Source of the DNA: Blautia sp.
Lineage (GTDB): Bacteria > Bacillota > Clostridia > Lachnospirales > Lachnospiraceae
Direction: 5' to 3'
DNA: 64,000 bases
Assembly: GCA_017463155.1 (NCBI GenBank)
Contig: JAFTPT010000038.1
Coordinates: 1 to 64,000, forward strand
Shown here: one piece after another, positions 27,590 to 38,471 of the stretch
Numbering within the stretch: the first letter of the stretch is position 1
Layout of the letters: each line of letters begins with the position of its first letter
Translations under genes and position numbers: made by a program
The notes under the pieces: model-generated
Told to the model about the DNA's origin: nothing
Seen by the model: only the letters and a program-made list of their open reading frames with translations
The model's database searches: none

Positions 27590-28468
27590 ATGAGGATGAG
27601 CGAAGAGGTCAGGCATGTGAAGAGAGGCTGTTGTGGGTATCCGGACAGGCTTATGCGGCACCCGGGCATGCCGGAGGAACTGTTTTTTATCGGAAACCTT
27701 CCCAGGGACGACCGGCCTGCGATCGCGATCGTGGGGGCGAGGAGCTGCAGCCCATACGGCCGCATCCAGGCCTTCAGGTATGCCAAAGTCCTGAGTGAAG
27801 CAGGCGTACAGGTTATCAGCGGCCTGGCCTACGGGATCGATACAGAAGGGCACAAAGGAGCTCTGGAAGGAAAAACACCGACCTTCGCGGTGCTGGGCAC
27901 TGGTCCTGACATCTGCAGCCCGGCCGGACACAGAAGCGTGTATGAGCGGATCCTGAGACAGCAGGGAGGGATCCTGTCGGAATATCCTCCCGGAACGCAG
28001 GCAAAGCCTTTTCATTTTCCCCAGAGAAACCGGATCATCAGTGCACTTTCCGATGTGGTGCTGCTCGTTGAGGCGAAGGAAAAGAGCGGAAGCCTGATCA
28101 CGGCCGGCTTCGCCCTTGAACAGGGAAAATCCGTCTATGCGGTGCCCGGCGCGGTCAATGACCTGCTGAGCCGGGGCTGCCACAAGCTGATCTACGATGG
28201 GGCAGGCATTGCATACTGCCCTGAAATCCTGCTTCTGGAGTGGGGGATCGGGGAGGGGATCACAAAAGAAGACACAAAAAATACAAACTTGGGACTTGCA
28301 TCAGATTTGAATCTGCTGTATGATAACCTCGATTCACGCCCCCGAAGCCTGGATTATCTGATCCGGAAAACGAGTCTTCCCCAGGGAGTGATCAGCAACG
28401 GACTGATCGAACTGGTGCTGCTTGGGTACATCCGGGAGGTGGGCAGACAGTATTATGTAAGAGTGTGA
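27590..28468 (+). CDS. dprA: DNA processing protein DprA
   Basis: A 292-residue Rossmann-fold protein that loads RecA on incoming single-stranded DNA in transformation. GARSCSPYGR near 48, SGLAYGIDTEGHKGAL near 85, and FPQRNRIISALSDVVLLVEA near 140 are DprA signatures, and a winged-helix tail follows (about 235-290). It is shorter than the usual roughly 360 residues because the N-terminal SAM-like domain is missing. The start is the ATG 4 nt after the yifB stop. An alternative ATG lies 6 nt later. It sits between yifB and topA, the common order in Firmicutes. Confidence 0.93.
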   Translation: MRMSEEVRHVKRGCCGYPDRLMRHPGMPEELFFIGNLPRDDRPAIAIVGARSCSPYGRIQAFRYAKVLSEAGVQVISGLAYGIDTEGHKGALEGKTPTFAVLGTGPDICSPAGHRSVYERILRQQGGILSEYPPGTQAKPFHFPQRNRIISALSDVVLLVEAKEKSGSLITAGFALEQGKSVYAVPGAVNDLLSRGCHKLIYDGAGIAYCPEILLLEWGIGEGITKEDTKNTNLGLASDLNLLYDNLDSRPRSLDYLIRKTSLPQGVISNGLIELVLLGYIREVGRQYYVRV

Positions 28469-28508
28469 TCTTTTTGAAGGAAGAAAGGTCACAGCAGGAG
28501 AGGGAGTA

Positions 28509-30584
28509 ATGGCAAAAAATCTGGTGATCGTAGAGTCACCTGCAAAGGTAAAGACCATCAAAAAATTTCTCGGATCGAATTATGATGTCGAGGCCTCGAA
28601 CGGACATGTCAGGGATTTCCCCAAGAGCCAGTTCGGTATCGATGTGGACAATGATTACGAACCGAAATATATCACGATCAGAGGAAAGGGAGAACTGCTG
28701 GCAGCCCTTCGGAAGGCGGCCAAAAAAGCAGACAGGATCTATCTCGCAACGGACCCTGACCGTGAAGGAGAGGCAATCTCCTGGCACCTGTCCCAGTCCT
28801 TAAAGGAGGATCCCGGCAAGATGCACAGGATCACCTTCAATGAGATCACCAAGACGGCGGTCAAGGATTCGCTGAAGCATGCCCGGGATATCAACATGGA
28901 TCTGGTGGACGCACAGCAGACACGGCGTATGCTGGACCGGATGGTGGGCTATTCCATCAGTCCGCTCCTGTGGGAGAAGGTCAAGAGAGGCCTTTCCGCG
29001 GGGCGTGTCCAGTCCGTGGCGCTCAGGATCATCTGCGACCGGGAGGATGAGATCAATGCCTTCATCCCGGAGGAGTACTGGACCCTGGATGGTGAATTCA
29101 TGGCACCCGGGGAGAAAAAGCCGCTGACCGCGCGCTTTTACGGAAAAGAAGGAAGCCGGATGCAGATCTCCGGCAAGGAGGAGATGGACAGTCTCCTTGC
29201 ATCGCTGAAGGACGTCACCTATGAGGTGAGCGAGGTAAAAACGGGCGAACGGATCAAAAACGCGCCGCTTCCGTTTACGACAAGTACCCTGCAGCAGGAA
29301 GCTTCCAAGGCACTGAATTTTTCGACGCAGAAGACGATGCGGATCGCGCAGCAGCTGTATGAGGGTATCGACATAAAGGGGAACGGTACCGTCGGTGTGA
29401 TCTCGTACCTTCGAACCGATTCCACAAGGATCTCCGATGAAGCCGACACGGCCGCCAGAGCTTATATTGCCGCCCGGTATGGCGATACATATGTAGCCGC
29501 GGGTGAAAAAAAGGAGGCAGCCGGGCAGAAGATCCAGGATGCCCATGAGGCGATCCGGCCTACCGACATCACGCGGACGCCGGCAGCGCTCAAGGATTCC
29601 CTTACCCGCGATCAGTTCCGCCTGTATCAGCTGATCTGGAAACGTTTCACGGCGAGTCGTATGGCTCCGGCCAGATATGAGACGACGCAGGTCAGGATCA
29701 GCGCCGGTGAGTATCTGTTTACGGTCTCCGCATCCAGGATCGTGTTTGACGGATTTATGTCCGTCTATACGGAGGAAGATGACAAGGAGAAGGACAATGT
29801 CCTTAGGCAGCGCCTCGAAAAGGGAATGAAGCTGGAGAATATAAGCCTGCTTCCCGAGCAGCATTTTACCCAGCCGCCGGCTCATTATACCGAAGCGTCC
29901 CTGGTCCGTACCATGGAGGAACTCGGGATCGGCCGTCCCAGCACCTATGCGCCGACCATCACGACGCTCATCAGCAGAAGATATGTCTCCCGTGAGCAGA
30001 AAAACCTGTATGTGACGGAGCTTGGAGAAGTCGTCAACCATATCATGACAGAGAACTTCCCGAGTATCGTGGACGTCAACTTTACGGCAACGATGGAGGG
30101 ACTTCTGGACTGCGTGGAAGCCGGAACGGTTTCCTGGAAGACCGTAGTACGAAACTTCTATCCGGATCTGAAGCACGATGTGGATGAGGCGGAGAAGATG
30201 CTTGAAAAGGTCAGCATCCAGGAAGAAGAAACCGACGTGGTCTGTGATAACTGCGGCCGGCATATGGTGATCAAATATGGACCGCATGGTCGTTTCCTCG
30301 CCTGCCCGGGCTTTCCGGATTGCAAGAACACGAAGCCGTATTTTGAGAAGATCGGGATCGCGTGTCCTCTCTGCGGCGGTGACGTGATCCTTCGAAAGAC
30401 CAAGAAAGGCAGGAAATACTTTGGCTGCAGCAACAATCCGGAGTGCTCCTTCATGTCCTGGCAGAAGCCTTCGAGCGCACGTTGTCCGGTATGCGGCAGT
30501 TATATGGTGGAAAAAGGCCAGAAGCTTGTCTGCAGCGGTGAAAACTGCGGCTATGTTGAGAAAAAGCCTGAAAAAGAAGATTGA
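28509..30584 (+). CDS. topA: DNA topoisomerase I
   Basis: A 691-residue type IA topoisomerase that relaxes negative supercoils. The Toprim domain is at the N-terminus (VIVESPAKVKTIKKFLG; ATDPDREGEAI near 81). The active-site tyrosine is Tyr300 in SYLRTDSTRIS. Three tetracysteine zinc modules close the protein: CDNCGRHM...CPGFPDC near 578-602, CPLCGGD near 620 and CPVCGSY near 660. It follows dprA after 40 nt. A hairpin terminator follows the stop. Confidence 0.98.
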   Translation: MAKNLVIVESPAKVKTIKKFLGSNYDVEASNGHVRDFPKSQFGIDVDNDYEPKYITIRGKGELLAALRKAAKKADRIYLATDPDREGEAISWHLSQSLKEDPGKMHRITFNEITKTAVKDSLKHARDINMDLVDAQQTRRMLDRMVGYSISPLLWEKVKRGLSAGRVQSVALRIICDREDEINAFIPEEYWTLDGEFMAPGEKKPLTARFYGKEGSRMQISGKEEMDSLLASLKDVTYEVSEVKTGERIKNAPLPFTTSTLQQEASKALNFSTQKTMRIAQQLYEGIDIKGNGTVGVISYLRTDSTRISDEADTAARAYIAARYGDTYVAAGEKKEAAGQKIQDAHEAIRPTDITRTPAALKDSLTRDQFRLYQLIWKRFTASRMAPARYETTQVRISAGEYLFTVSASRIVFDGFMSVYTEEDDKEKDNVLRQRLEKGMKLENISLLPEQHFTQPPAHYTEASLVRTMEELGIGRPSTYAPTITTLISRRYVSREQKNLYVTELGEVVNHIMTENFPSIVDVNFTATMEGLLDCVEAGTVSWKTVVRNFYPDLKHDVDEAEKMLEKVSIQEEETDVVCDNCGRHMVIKYGPHGRFLACPGFPDCKNTKPYFEKIGIACPLCGGDVILRKTKKGRKYFGCSNNPECSFMSWQKPSSARCPVCGSYMVEKGQKLVCSGENCGYVEKKPEKED

Positions 30585-30589
30585 GATCA

Positions 30590-30626
30590 AACAAACGGGT
30601 GTGGCGTATATCACACTCGTTTGTTT
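30590..30626 (+). terminator. rho-independent terminator after topA
   Basis: ACAAACG and GTGTG pair with CACAC and CGTTTGT across a short loop, followed by a run of T. Confidence 0.75.
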
Positions 30627-30653
30627 TTCTAATAATATTTTTAAATAATACAT

Positions 30654-30668
30654 TATTTTCAGAAAAGT
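30654..30668 (+). promoter_or_regulatory. CodY box upstream of codY
   Basis: TATTTTCAGAAAAGT matches the CodY operator consensus AATTTTCWGAAAATT at 13 of 15 positions. It lies 11 nt before the -35 box of codY, which fits autoregulation. Confidence 0.65.
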
Positions 30669-30679
30669 TAAAAAATGTC

Positions 30680-30708
30680 TTGAAAATTATGTAAAATACG
30701 TGTAAGAT
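30680..30708 (+). promoter_or_regulatory. codY promoter
   Basis: TTGAAA at 30680-30685 and TAAGAT at 30703-30708 with a 17-nt spacer and a TG just before the -10 box. Confidence 0.65.
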
Positions 30709-30768
30709 AGAAACATAGATCGTAAGATGATATGAGACTCCGCTCAGATGCAGGAAAGGAGAAAAAAG

Positions 30769-31551
30769 ATGAGCGTACAACTGTTGGATAAAACGAGAAA
30801 GATCAACAAGCTGCTGCATAACAGCAGTTCCAGTAAGGTAGTATTCAACGATATCTGTCAGGTACTTGTCGAAACACTCAGTTCCAACATTCTGGTCCTC
30901 AGCAAAAAAGGGAAAGTGCTTGGCGTAGGGATCTGTCCGGGAGTGGAGGAGATCACGGAGCTGATCGACGACAAGGTGGGAAGCCATGTCGATGCGCTTC
31001 TTAACGAACGTTTTCTGGGAGTGCTTTCTACAAAGGAAAATGTCAATCTTCAGACGCTGGGCTTTGAACACGTTTCGAATGTATACCAGGGCATCATTAA
31101 CCCCATAGACATTGCGGGGGAAAGACTTGGTACGGTGTTCATGTACAGATATGACAAGCCTTATGATATCGAGGATATCATTGTAAGCGAATATGGCACT
31201 ACGGTCGTGGGGCTGGAGATGATGCGGGCCGTGCACGAGGAGAACGCGGAGGAGGACCGCAAGCAGCAGGTCGTCAAGTCTGCCTTCAATACGTTATCCT
31301 TCTCGGAACTGGAGGCGATCATCCATATTTTTGATGAGCTGGATGGACCGGAAGGGATCCTGGTAGCCAGCAAGATCGCCGATCGTGTCGGGATCACCCG
31401 TTCCGTGATCGTCAATGCGCTCCGTAAATTTGAAAGCGCGGGCGTTATCGAGTCCAGATCCTCCGGAATGAAAGGAACCTATATCAAGGTGCTGAATGAA
31501 GTGATCTTTGACGAACTGGAGAATATCAAGGCCCAGCGTAAGAAAGACTGA
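30769..31551 (+). CDS. codY: GTP-sensing transcriptional pleiotropic repressor CodY
   Basis: A 260-residue CodY, normal length. An N-terminal GAF domain (about 1-155) binds branched-chain amino acids, opening with MSVQLLDKTRKINKLLH. The C-terminal winged helix (about 200-250) contains the family recognition motif IADRVGITRSVIVNALRKFE. It represses amino-acid and nitrogen genes when GTP and branched-chain amino acids are high; GuaB (GTP supply) and IlvE are encoded nearby. The start is the ATG after AAAGGAG; an in-frame ATG 7 codons upstream lies before this site. A CodY-like box lies in its promoter. Confidence 0.97.
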   Translation: MSVQLLDKTRKINKLLHNSSSSKVVFNDICQVLVETLSSNILVLSKKGKVLGVGICPGVEEITELIDDKVGSHVDALLNERFLGVLSTKENVNLQTLGFEHVSNVYQGIINPIDIAGERLGTVFMYRYDKPYDIEDIIVSEYGTTVVGLEMMRAVHEENAEEDRKQQVVKSAFNTLSFSELEAIIHIFDELDGPEGILVASKIADRVGITRSVIVNALRKFESAGVIESRSSGMKGTYIKVLNEVIFDELENIKAQRKKD

Positions 31552-31580
31552 ATCAAAGGAGGCGCGCTGCGCACGAAAAA

Positions 31581-31600
31581 AGAGCATCTGCGGGTGCTCT
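31581..31600 (+). terminator. terminator after codY
   Basis: AGAGCA and TGCTCT form the stem with A-rich and T-rich flanks (AAAAAA before, TTTTTT after). Confidence 0.8.
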
Positions 31601-31700
31601 TTTTTCTTTGATTATTTTTGAAATAAGAGAAAAATAAAGTAAAACAGAGAAATCAAAAGTATATATGAGTAATAAAGAGATAATCAAGTAATCCGTGAGG

Positions 31701-31729
31701 TTGCATTGAACTGTAAAAACCAATAATAT
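31701..31729 (+). promoter_or_regulatory. groES-groEL promoter
   Basis: TTGCAT at 31701-31706 and TAATAT at 31724-31729 with a 17-nt spacer; the start of transcription falls at the CIRCE element. Confidence 0.65.
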
Positions 31730-31740
31730 AGGGACAGTGA

Positions 31741-32092
<352 letters not shown>

Positions 32093-32146
32093 CAGAAACA
32101 GACATTTCGCATCATTACGATCATCATTTTCAGAGAAACTGAGTAA

Positions 32147-33787
<1,641 letters not shown>

Positions 33788-33805
33788 AGAATAAAACGTG
33801 TTTAT

Positions 33806-33847
33806 ACAGAACAGGGACAGATGCTCCGGCATCTGTCCCTGTTCTGT
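33806..33847. terminator. 19-bp perfect hairpin after groEL
   Basis: ACAGAACAGGGACAGATGC pairs exactly with the sequence at 33829-33847 around a TCCG loop. No T-run follows, so it may act as a 3' stabiliser as well as a terminator. Confidence 0.7.
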
Positions 33848-33854
33848 TCAGGGG

Positions 33855-33884
33855 TTGCGCTCCGGGGAAAAACCATGGTATAGT
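33855..33884 (+). promoter_or_regulatory. probable promoter of the small membrane protein gene
   Basis: TTGCGC at 33855-33860 and TATAGT at 33879-33884 with an 18-nt spacer, after the groEL hairpin. Confidence 0.5.
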
Positions 33885-33923
33885 ATCACTATACGATTCG
33901 TTTTCATAAAGGAGAAAGACAAA

Positions 33924-34430
33924 ATGAGCGATCTTTACACAGAATTATTGGTAAAAAAAGAAAAAACATCGAAGGATTCCGGGATTAAATTCGGAATGAT
34001 CGCCCTGATCGTGCTGGCTGCGGCAGCAGGGCTTCTTATCAATCCACTGCTCCTGATCCTTGCACTTGTACTGGGCGTTGCTGCTTATTATTTCGTTTTT
34101 CCAAGAACAGACCTGGAGTATGAATACCTCTTTGTCAACGGCGATTTTGATATTGATATGATCATGGCAAAGACCAAAAGAAAGCGTGTCATGAGCTTCA
34201 GCCTTTCCGAGGCTGATCTGGCAGCTCCGCTGACCTCGCACCGGATGGATTACTATAACGGAAACCAGAACCTGAAAGAGAGGGATTTCTCTTCCGGAGA
34301 TCCGTCCCATAAAAGGTTTGCCGTGATCGTCCACAAGGACAGTGAGCAGTTTAAGATCATTCTCGAACCCGACGAAAATCTGGCGAGGCAGATGAAAAAT
34401 TCCGCTCCGTCCAAGGTCTTTCTGGATTGA
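33924..34430 (+). CDS. DUF6106-like membrane protein
   Basis: A 168-residue protein of unknown function. A charged start (MSDLYTELLVKKEKT) leads to a hydrophobic stretch of two helices at about 23-62, then a soluble part with DLEYEYLFVNGDFDIDMIM near 66-84, AKTKRKRVM after it, and a C-terminal beta-rich region ending PSKVFLD. The pattern matches a family seen in Lachnospiraceae (DUF6106, from memory). The start ATG follows AAAGGAG. The stop overlaps the -35 box of guaB, so the pair is tightly packed but separately promoted. Confidence 0.75.
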   Translation: MSDLYTELLVKKEKTSKDSGIKFGMIALIVLAAAAGLLINPLLLILALVLGVAAYYFVFPRTDLEYEYLFVNGDFDIDMIMAKTKRKRVMSFSLSEADLAAPLTSHRMDYYNGNQNLKERDFSSGDPSHKRFAVIVHKDSEQFKIILEPDENLARQMKNSAPSKVFLD

Positions 34431-34455
34431 CAGCAAAAACTTTTTTTGTTACACT
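34427..34455 (+). promoter_or_regulatory. guaB promoter overlapping the upstream stop codon
   Basis: TTGACA at 34427-34432 includes the TGA stop of the preceding gene; TACACT at 34450-34455 follows after 17 nt. Confidence 0.65.
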
Positions 34456-34457
34456 AG

Positions 34458-35954
<1,497 letters not shown>

Positions 35955-35963
35955 AGAAGCTTC

Positions 35964-35992
35964 TTGCATTTTTGAATTGCATATTGTAGTAT
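35964..35992 (+). promoter_or_regulatory. promoter before the ZTP riboswitch
   Basis: TTGCAT at 35964-35969 and TAGTAT at 35987-35992 with a 17-nt spacer; transcription would start at the riboswitch 5' end. Confidence 0.65.
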
Positions 35993-35999
35993 AAGCATA

Positions 36000-36102
36000 G
36001 GCCTGCATGACTGGCGGAATCGTAGGAGTACCTACAGGGAGTGCAGGATCGAGATGTGCCGACCGCCTGGGCAGCCTGTGTTAGGGCTGACCAGGCGTTT
36101 TT
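36000..36102 (+). promoter_or_regulatory. ZTP (pfl-motif) riboswitch with terminator platform
   Basis: Conserved ZTP-riboswitch segments are all present: CATGACTGGCGGAATC at 36006-36021, GGGAGTGC at 36038-36045, and CCGACCGCCTGGGCA at 36059-36073. The 3' segment CGCCTGG (36064-36070) can also pair with CCAGGCG (36091-36097) followed by TTTTT, which forms an intrinsic terminator. Binding of ZMP/ZTP (AICAR phosphates that build up when 10-formyl-THF is short) would keep CGCCTGG in the aptamer and prevent termination. The genes switched on are the AICAR transformylase and the IMP cyclohydrolase, exactly the steps that use 10-formyl-THF and clear AICAR. Confidence 0.95.
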
Positions 36103-36130
36103 GCGTTATAAAAACAGGAGGAAAAAAGGT

Positions 36131-36844
36131 ATGGAACGTATTTCTTTGGAAAAAGACCTGAAGGGCAACTCTTATCCCGGCAGAGGGATCGTGATCGGAC
36201 GCTCCGCGGACGGCACGAAGGCAGTCACGGCCTATTTCATCATGGGCCGCAGCGAGAACAGCCGGAACCGGATCTTTGCCGAGGAGGGTGAAGGGATCCG
36301 CACGGAAGCATTTGACCCGTCCAAGCTGACGGATCCGAGCCTGATCATCTATGCACCGGTCAGGGTCCTGGGACCGGATACGATCGTGACCAACGGCGAC
36401 CAGACCGATACGATCTACGAAGGACTGCAGAAAGGCCTCACATTCGAACGTTCATTGACGACAAGGGAATTTGAGCCGGATGCACCGAACTATACACCGC
36501 GTATTTCCGGCATACTTCATGTCGAGAACGGCACCTACGGTTACATGCTTTCGATCCTGAAGAGTGATAACGGACGTCCGGAGTCCTGCATCCGCTATAC
36601 CTTTGATTATGCGGCACCCGTAGCCGGCGAGGGACGCTTTATCCACACCTATCAGGGAGACGGAAGTCCGCTTCCGAGCTTCGAAGGAGAACCTAAACGT
36701 GTGGAAATCCCGGACGATATCGACAGCTTTACGGAAATGCTCTGGAACAGTCTTAACAATGATAACAAGGTATCACTGTTTGTCCGCTTTATCTCCATTG
36801 CGGACGGCACCTATGAGACCCGCATCGTCAACAAGAACCAGTAA
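36131..36844 (+). CDS. PurO-type IMP cyclohydrolase
   Basis: A 237-residue protein of the IMP cyclohydrolase PurO family (PF07826), first known from archaea, which closes FAICAR to IMP. YPGRGIVIGRSADG near 18 and RSENSRNRIFAEEGEGI near 43 are family hallmarks. In most bacteria this activity is in the N-terminal domain of bifunctional PurH; here it is a separate, unrelated protein 15 nt before the separate AICAR transformylase gene. The start is ATG 28 nt after the riboswitch terminator with AGGAGGAAAAAAGGT upstream; an in-frame start inside the riboswitch is not credible. It is under ZTP-riboswitch control. Confidence 0.88.
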   Translation: MERISLEKDLKGNSYPGRGIVIGRSADGTKAVTAYFIMGRSENSRNRIFAEEGEGIRTEAFDPSKLTDPSLIIYAPVRVLGPDTIVTNGDQTDTIYEGLQKGLTFERSLTTREFEPDAPNYTPRISGILHVENGTYGYMLSILKSDNGRPESCIRYTFDYAAPVAGEGRFIHTYQGDGSPLPSFEGEPKRVEIPDDIDSFTEMLWNSLNNDNKVSLFVRFISIADGTYETRIVNKNQ

Positions 36845-36859
36845 AGGAGGACACGGTAT

Positions 36860-38044
36860 ATGAAAGAACTTGCTTTAAAATACGGATGCAACCCGAATCA
36901 GAAGCCTTCCAGGATCTATGTGGCTGACGGAAGTGATCTGCCGGTCAAGGTACTCTGCGGAAAACCGGGTTATATCAATTTCCTGGATGCATTTAACGGC
37001 TGGCAGCTGGTCAGAGATCTGAAAAAGGCGACCGGCCTTCCGGCAGCGACCTCTTTCAAGCATGTTTCCCCGGCAGGCGCCGCGATCGGCACGCCGCTGA
37101 CGGAAACGCTGGCAAAGATCTACTGGGTCGATGATATGGACTGGCAGAACTTCTCCCCGATCGCCTGCGCGTACGCAAGGGCAAGAGGAGCGGACCGTAT
37201 GTCTTCCTTCGGCGACTTTATCTCGCTTTCTGATGTCTGCGACAAGGATACCGCCATGCTGATCAAGAGAGAGGTTTCCGACGGCGTGATTGCTCCCGGC
37301 TATACGGAGGAAGCGCTGGAGATCCTGAAGCAGAAGAAAAAAGGCAACTACAACGTGATCGAGATCGATCCGGATTATGTACCGGCCCCACTGGAGCATA
37401 AAGAGGTCTACGGAGTTACCTTTGAACAGGGACGGCAGGAGCTGGCCATCGACGATGAACTGATCTCCAACATCGTTACGGAGAACAAGGAACTGTCGGA
37501 AGAGGCAAAGCGTGATCTGAAGATCTCCCTGATCGTACTGAAATACACACAGTCCAACTCTGTCTGCTTTGTCAAGGACGGACAGGCGATCGGTGTCGGT
37601 GCGGGACAGCAGTCTCGCGTACATTGTACCCGTCTGGCCGGACAGAAAGCCGACAACTGGTTCCTGCGCCAGTGCCCCAAGGTACTGGATCTTCCGTTCA
37701 AGGACAGCATTACGAGAGCGGAACGTGACAATGCGATCGATGTTTATATCGGCGAGGAGTACATGGATGTGCTCGCCGACGGTCAGTGGGAGAATATCTT
37801 TACGGAGAAGCCGTCCGTGTTTACCCGGGAAGAGAAGCGGGCGTGGCTCGACCAGATGACGGATGTGACGCTTGGATCGGATGCGTTCTTCCCCTTCAGC
37901 GACAACATTGAGAGAGCGCATAAGAGCGGTGTAAGATATGTGGCAGAGCCGGGCGGATCGGTCCGTGATGATGCCGTGATCGAGACCTGCAATAAATATG
38001 GAATGGTAATGGCCTTTACGGGTATCCGCCTTTTCCATCATTGA
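36860..38044 (+). CDS. AICAR transformylase (PurH transformylase domain, stand-alone)
   Basis: A 394-residue protein that corresponds to the C-terminal AICAR formyltransferase domain of PurH, adding the formyl group from 10-formyl-THF to AICAR. It opens LALKYGCNPNQKPSRIY, followed by SFKHVSPAGAAIGTPL near 57 with the conserved Lys-His catalytic pair, and SNSVCFVKDGQAIGVGAGQQS near 232. No MGS-like N-terminal cyclohydrolase domain is present. It is co-transcribed with the PurO-type gene behind the ZTP switch, which shares the substrate logic. AAAGGAGG precedes the start. Confidence 0.95.
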   Translation: MKELALKYGCNPNQKPSRIYVADGSDLPVKVLCGKPGYINFLDAFNGWQLVRDLKKATGLPAATSFKHVSPAGAAIGTPLTETLAKIYWVDDMDWQNFSPIACAYARARGADRMSSFGDFISLSDVCDKDTAMLIKREVSDGVIAPGYTEEALEILKQKKKGNYNVIEIDPDYVPAPLEHKEVYGVTFEQGRQELAIDDELISNIVTENKELSEEAKRDLKISLIVLKYTQSNSVCFVKDGQAIGVGAGQQSRVHCTRLAGQKADNWFLRQCPKVLDLPFKDSITRAERDNAIDVYIGEEYMDVLADGQWENIFTEKPSVFTREEKRAWLDQMTDVTLGSDAFFPFSDNIERAHKSGVRYVAEPGGSVRDDAVIETCNKYGMVMAFTGIRLFHH

Positions 38045-38052
38045 TAACACAA

Positions 38053-38082
38053 GCGGAGTGTACATGCATATGTACGCTCCGC
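38053..38082 (+). terminator. hairpin after the AICAR transformylase gene
   Basis: GCGGAG-T-GTACAT pairs with ATGTAC-G-CTCCGC around a short loop; no T-run is evident, so termination is likely but not certain. Confidence 0.55.
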
Positions 38083-38129
38083 TCATTTGTTCCATGGGAC
38101 CAGGACAGAGTACTTTCCCATGAATCAAA

Positions 38130-38160
38130 AAAAAGACCGGAACACGATCGTTCCGGTCTT
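38130..38160 (-). terminator. terminator of the tRNA-Gly gene
   Basis: AAGACCGGAAC pairs with GTTCCGGTCTT just 3' of the tRNA on the minus strand, followed there by a T-run of eight. Confidence 0.85.
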
Positions 38161-38163
38161 CAG

Positions 38164-38236
38164 AGCGATAGACGGGGCTCGAACCCGCGGTCTCGACCTT
38201 GGCAAGGTCGCGCGTTACCAACTACGCCACTATCGC
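38164..38236 (-). tRNA. tRNA-Gly (GCC)
   Basis: The minus strand folds into a complete 73-nt cloverleaf: acceptor GCGATAG/CTATCGC with discriminator U, D arm GCGT/ACGC, anticodon stem CGACC/GGTCG with loop TTGCCAA (anticodon GCC), T arm GCGGG/CCCGT with TTCGAGC. No CCA is encoded. A promoter and terminator flank it. Confidence 0.97.
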
Positions 38237-38271
38237 ATCTCTGTGATCAGGTCTCCCTGACGACAAAATAT

Positions 38272-38300
38272 ATATTACTACAATCGGAGCGGTTTGTCAA
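38272..38300 (-). promoter_or_regulatory. tRNA-Gly promoter
   Basis: On the minus strand TTGACA (38295-38300) and TAATAT (38272-38277) are separated by 17 nt. Confidence 0.8.
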
Positions 38301-38471
38301 ACACTTTTTTAAATAAATTTTCGGAATTTGCAGTTCAATTTTACCAATATCGGTTTTGTGTATATTTTCACAACACCATGCGCCGTGTTTCCGAGGGCTC
38401 CGGCAGTTGCAAATCAGAAGTCTATGTGCTATGATGAACGGGATCTCAAAAGATCAGAGGAGGTAACAAAC

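Noticed and set aside
28800-30653. A 617-codon minus-strand frame opposite topA
   Set aside because: Opposite-strand frames of this length are common under GC-biased codon use; the TopA motifs on the plus strand settle it.
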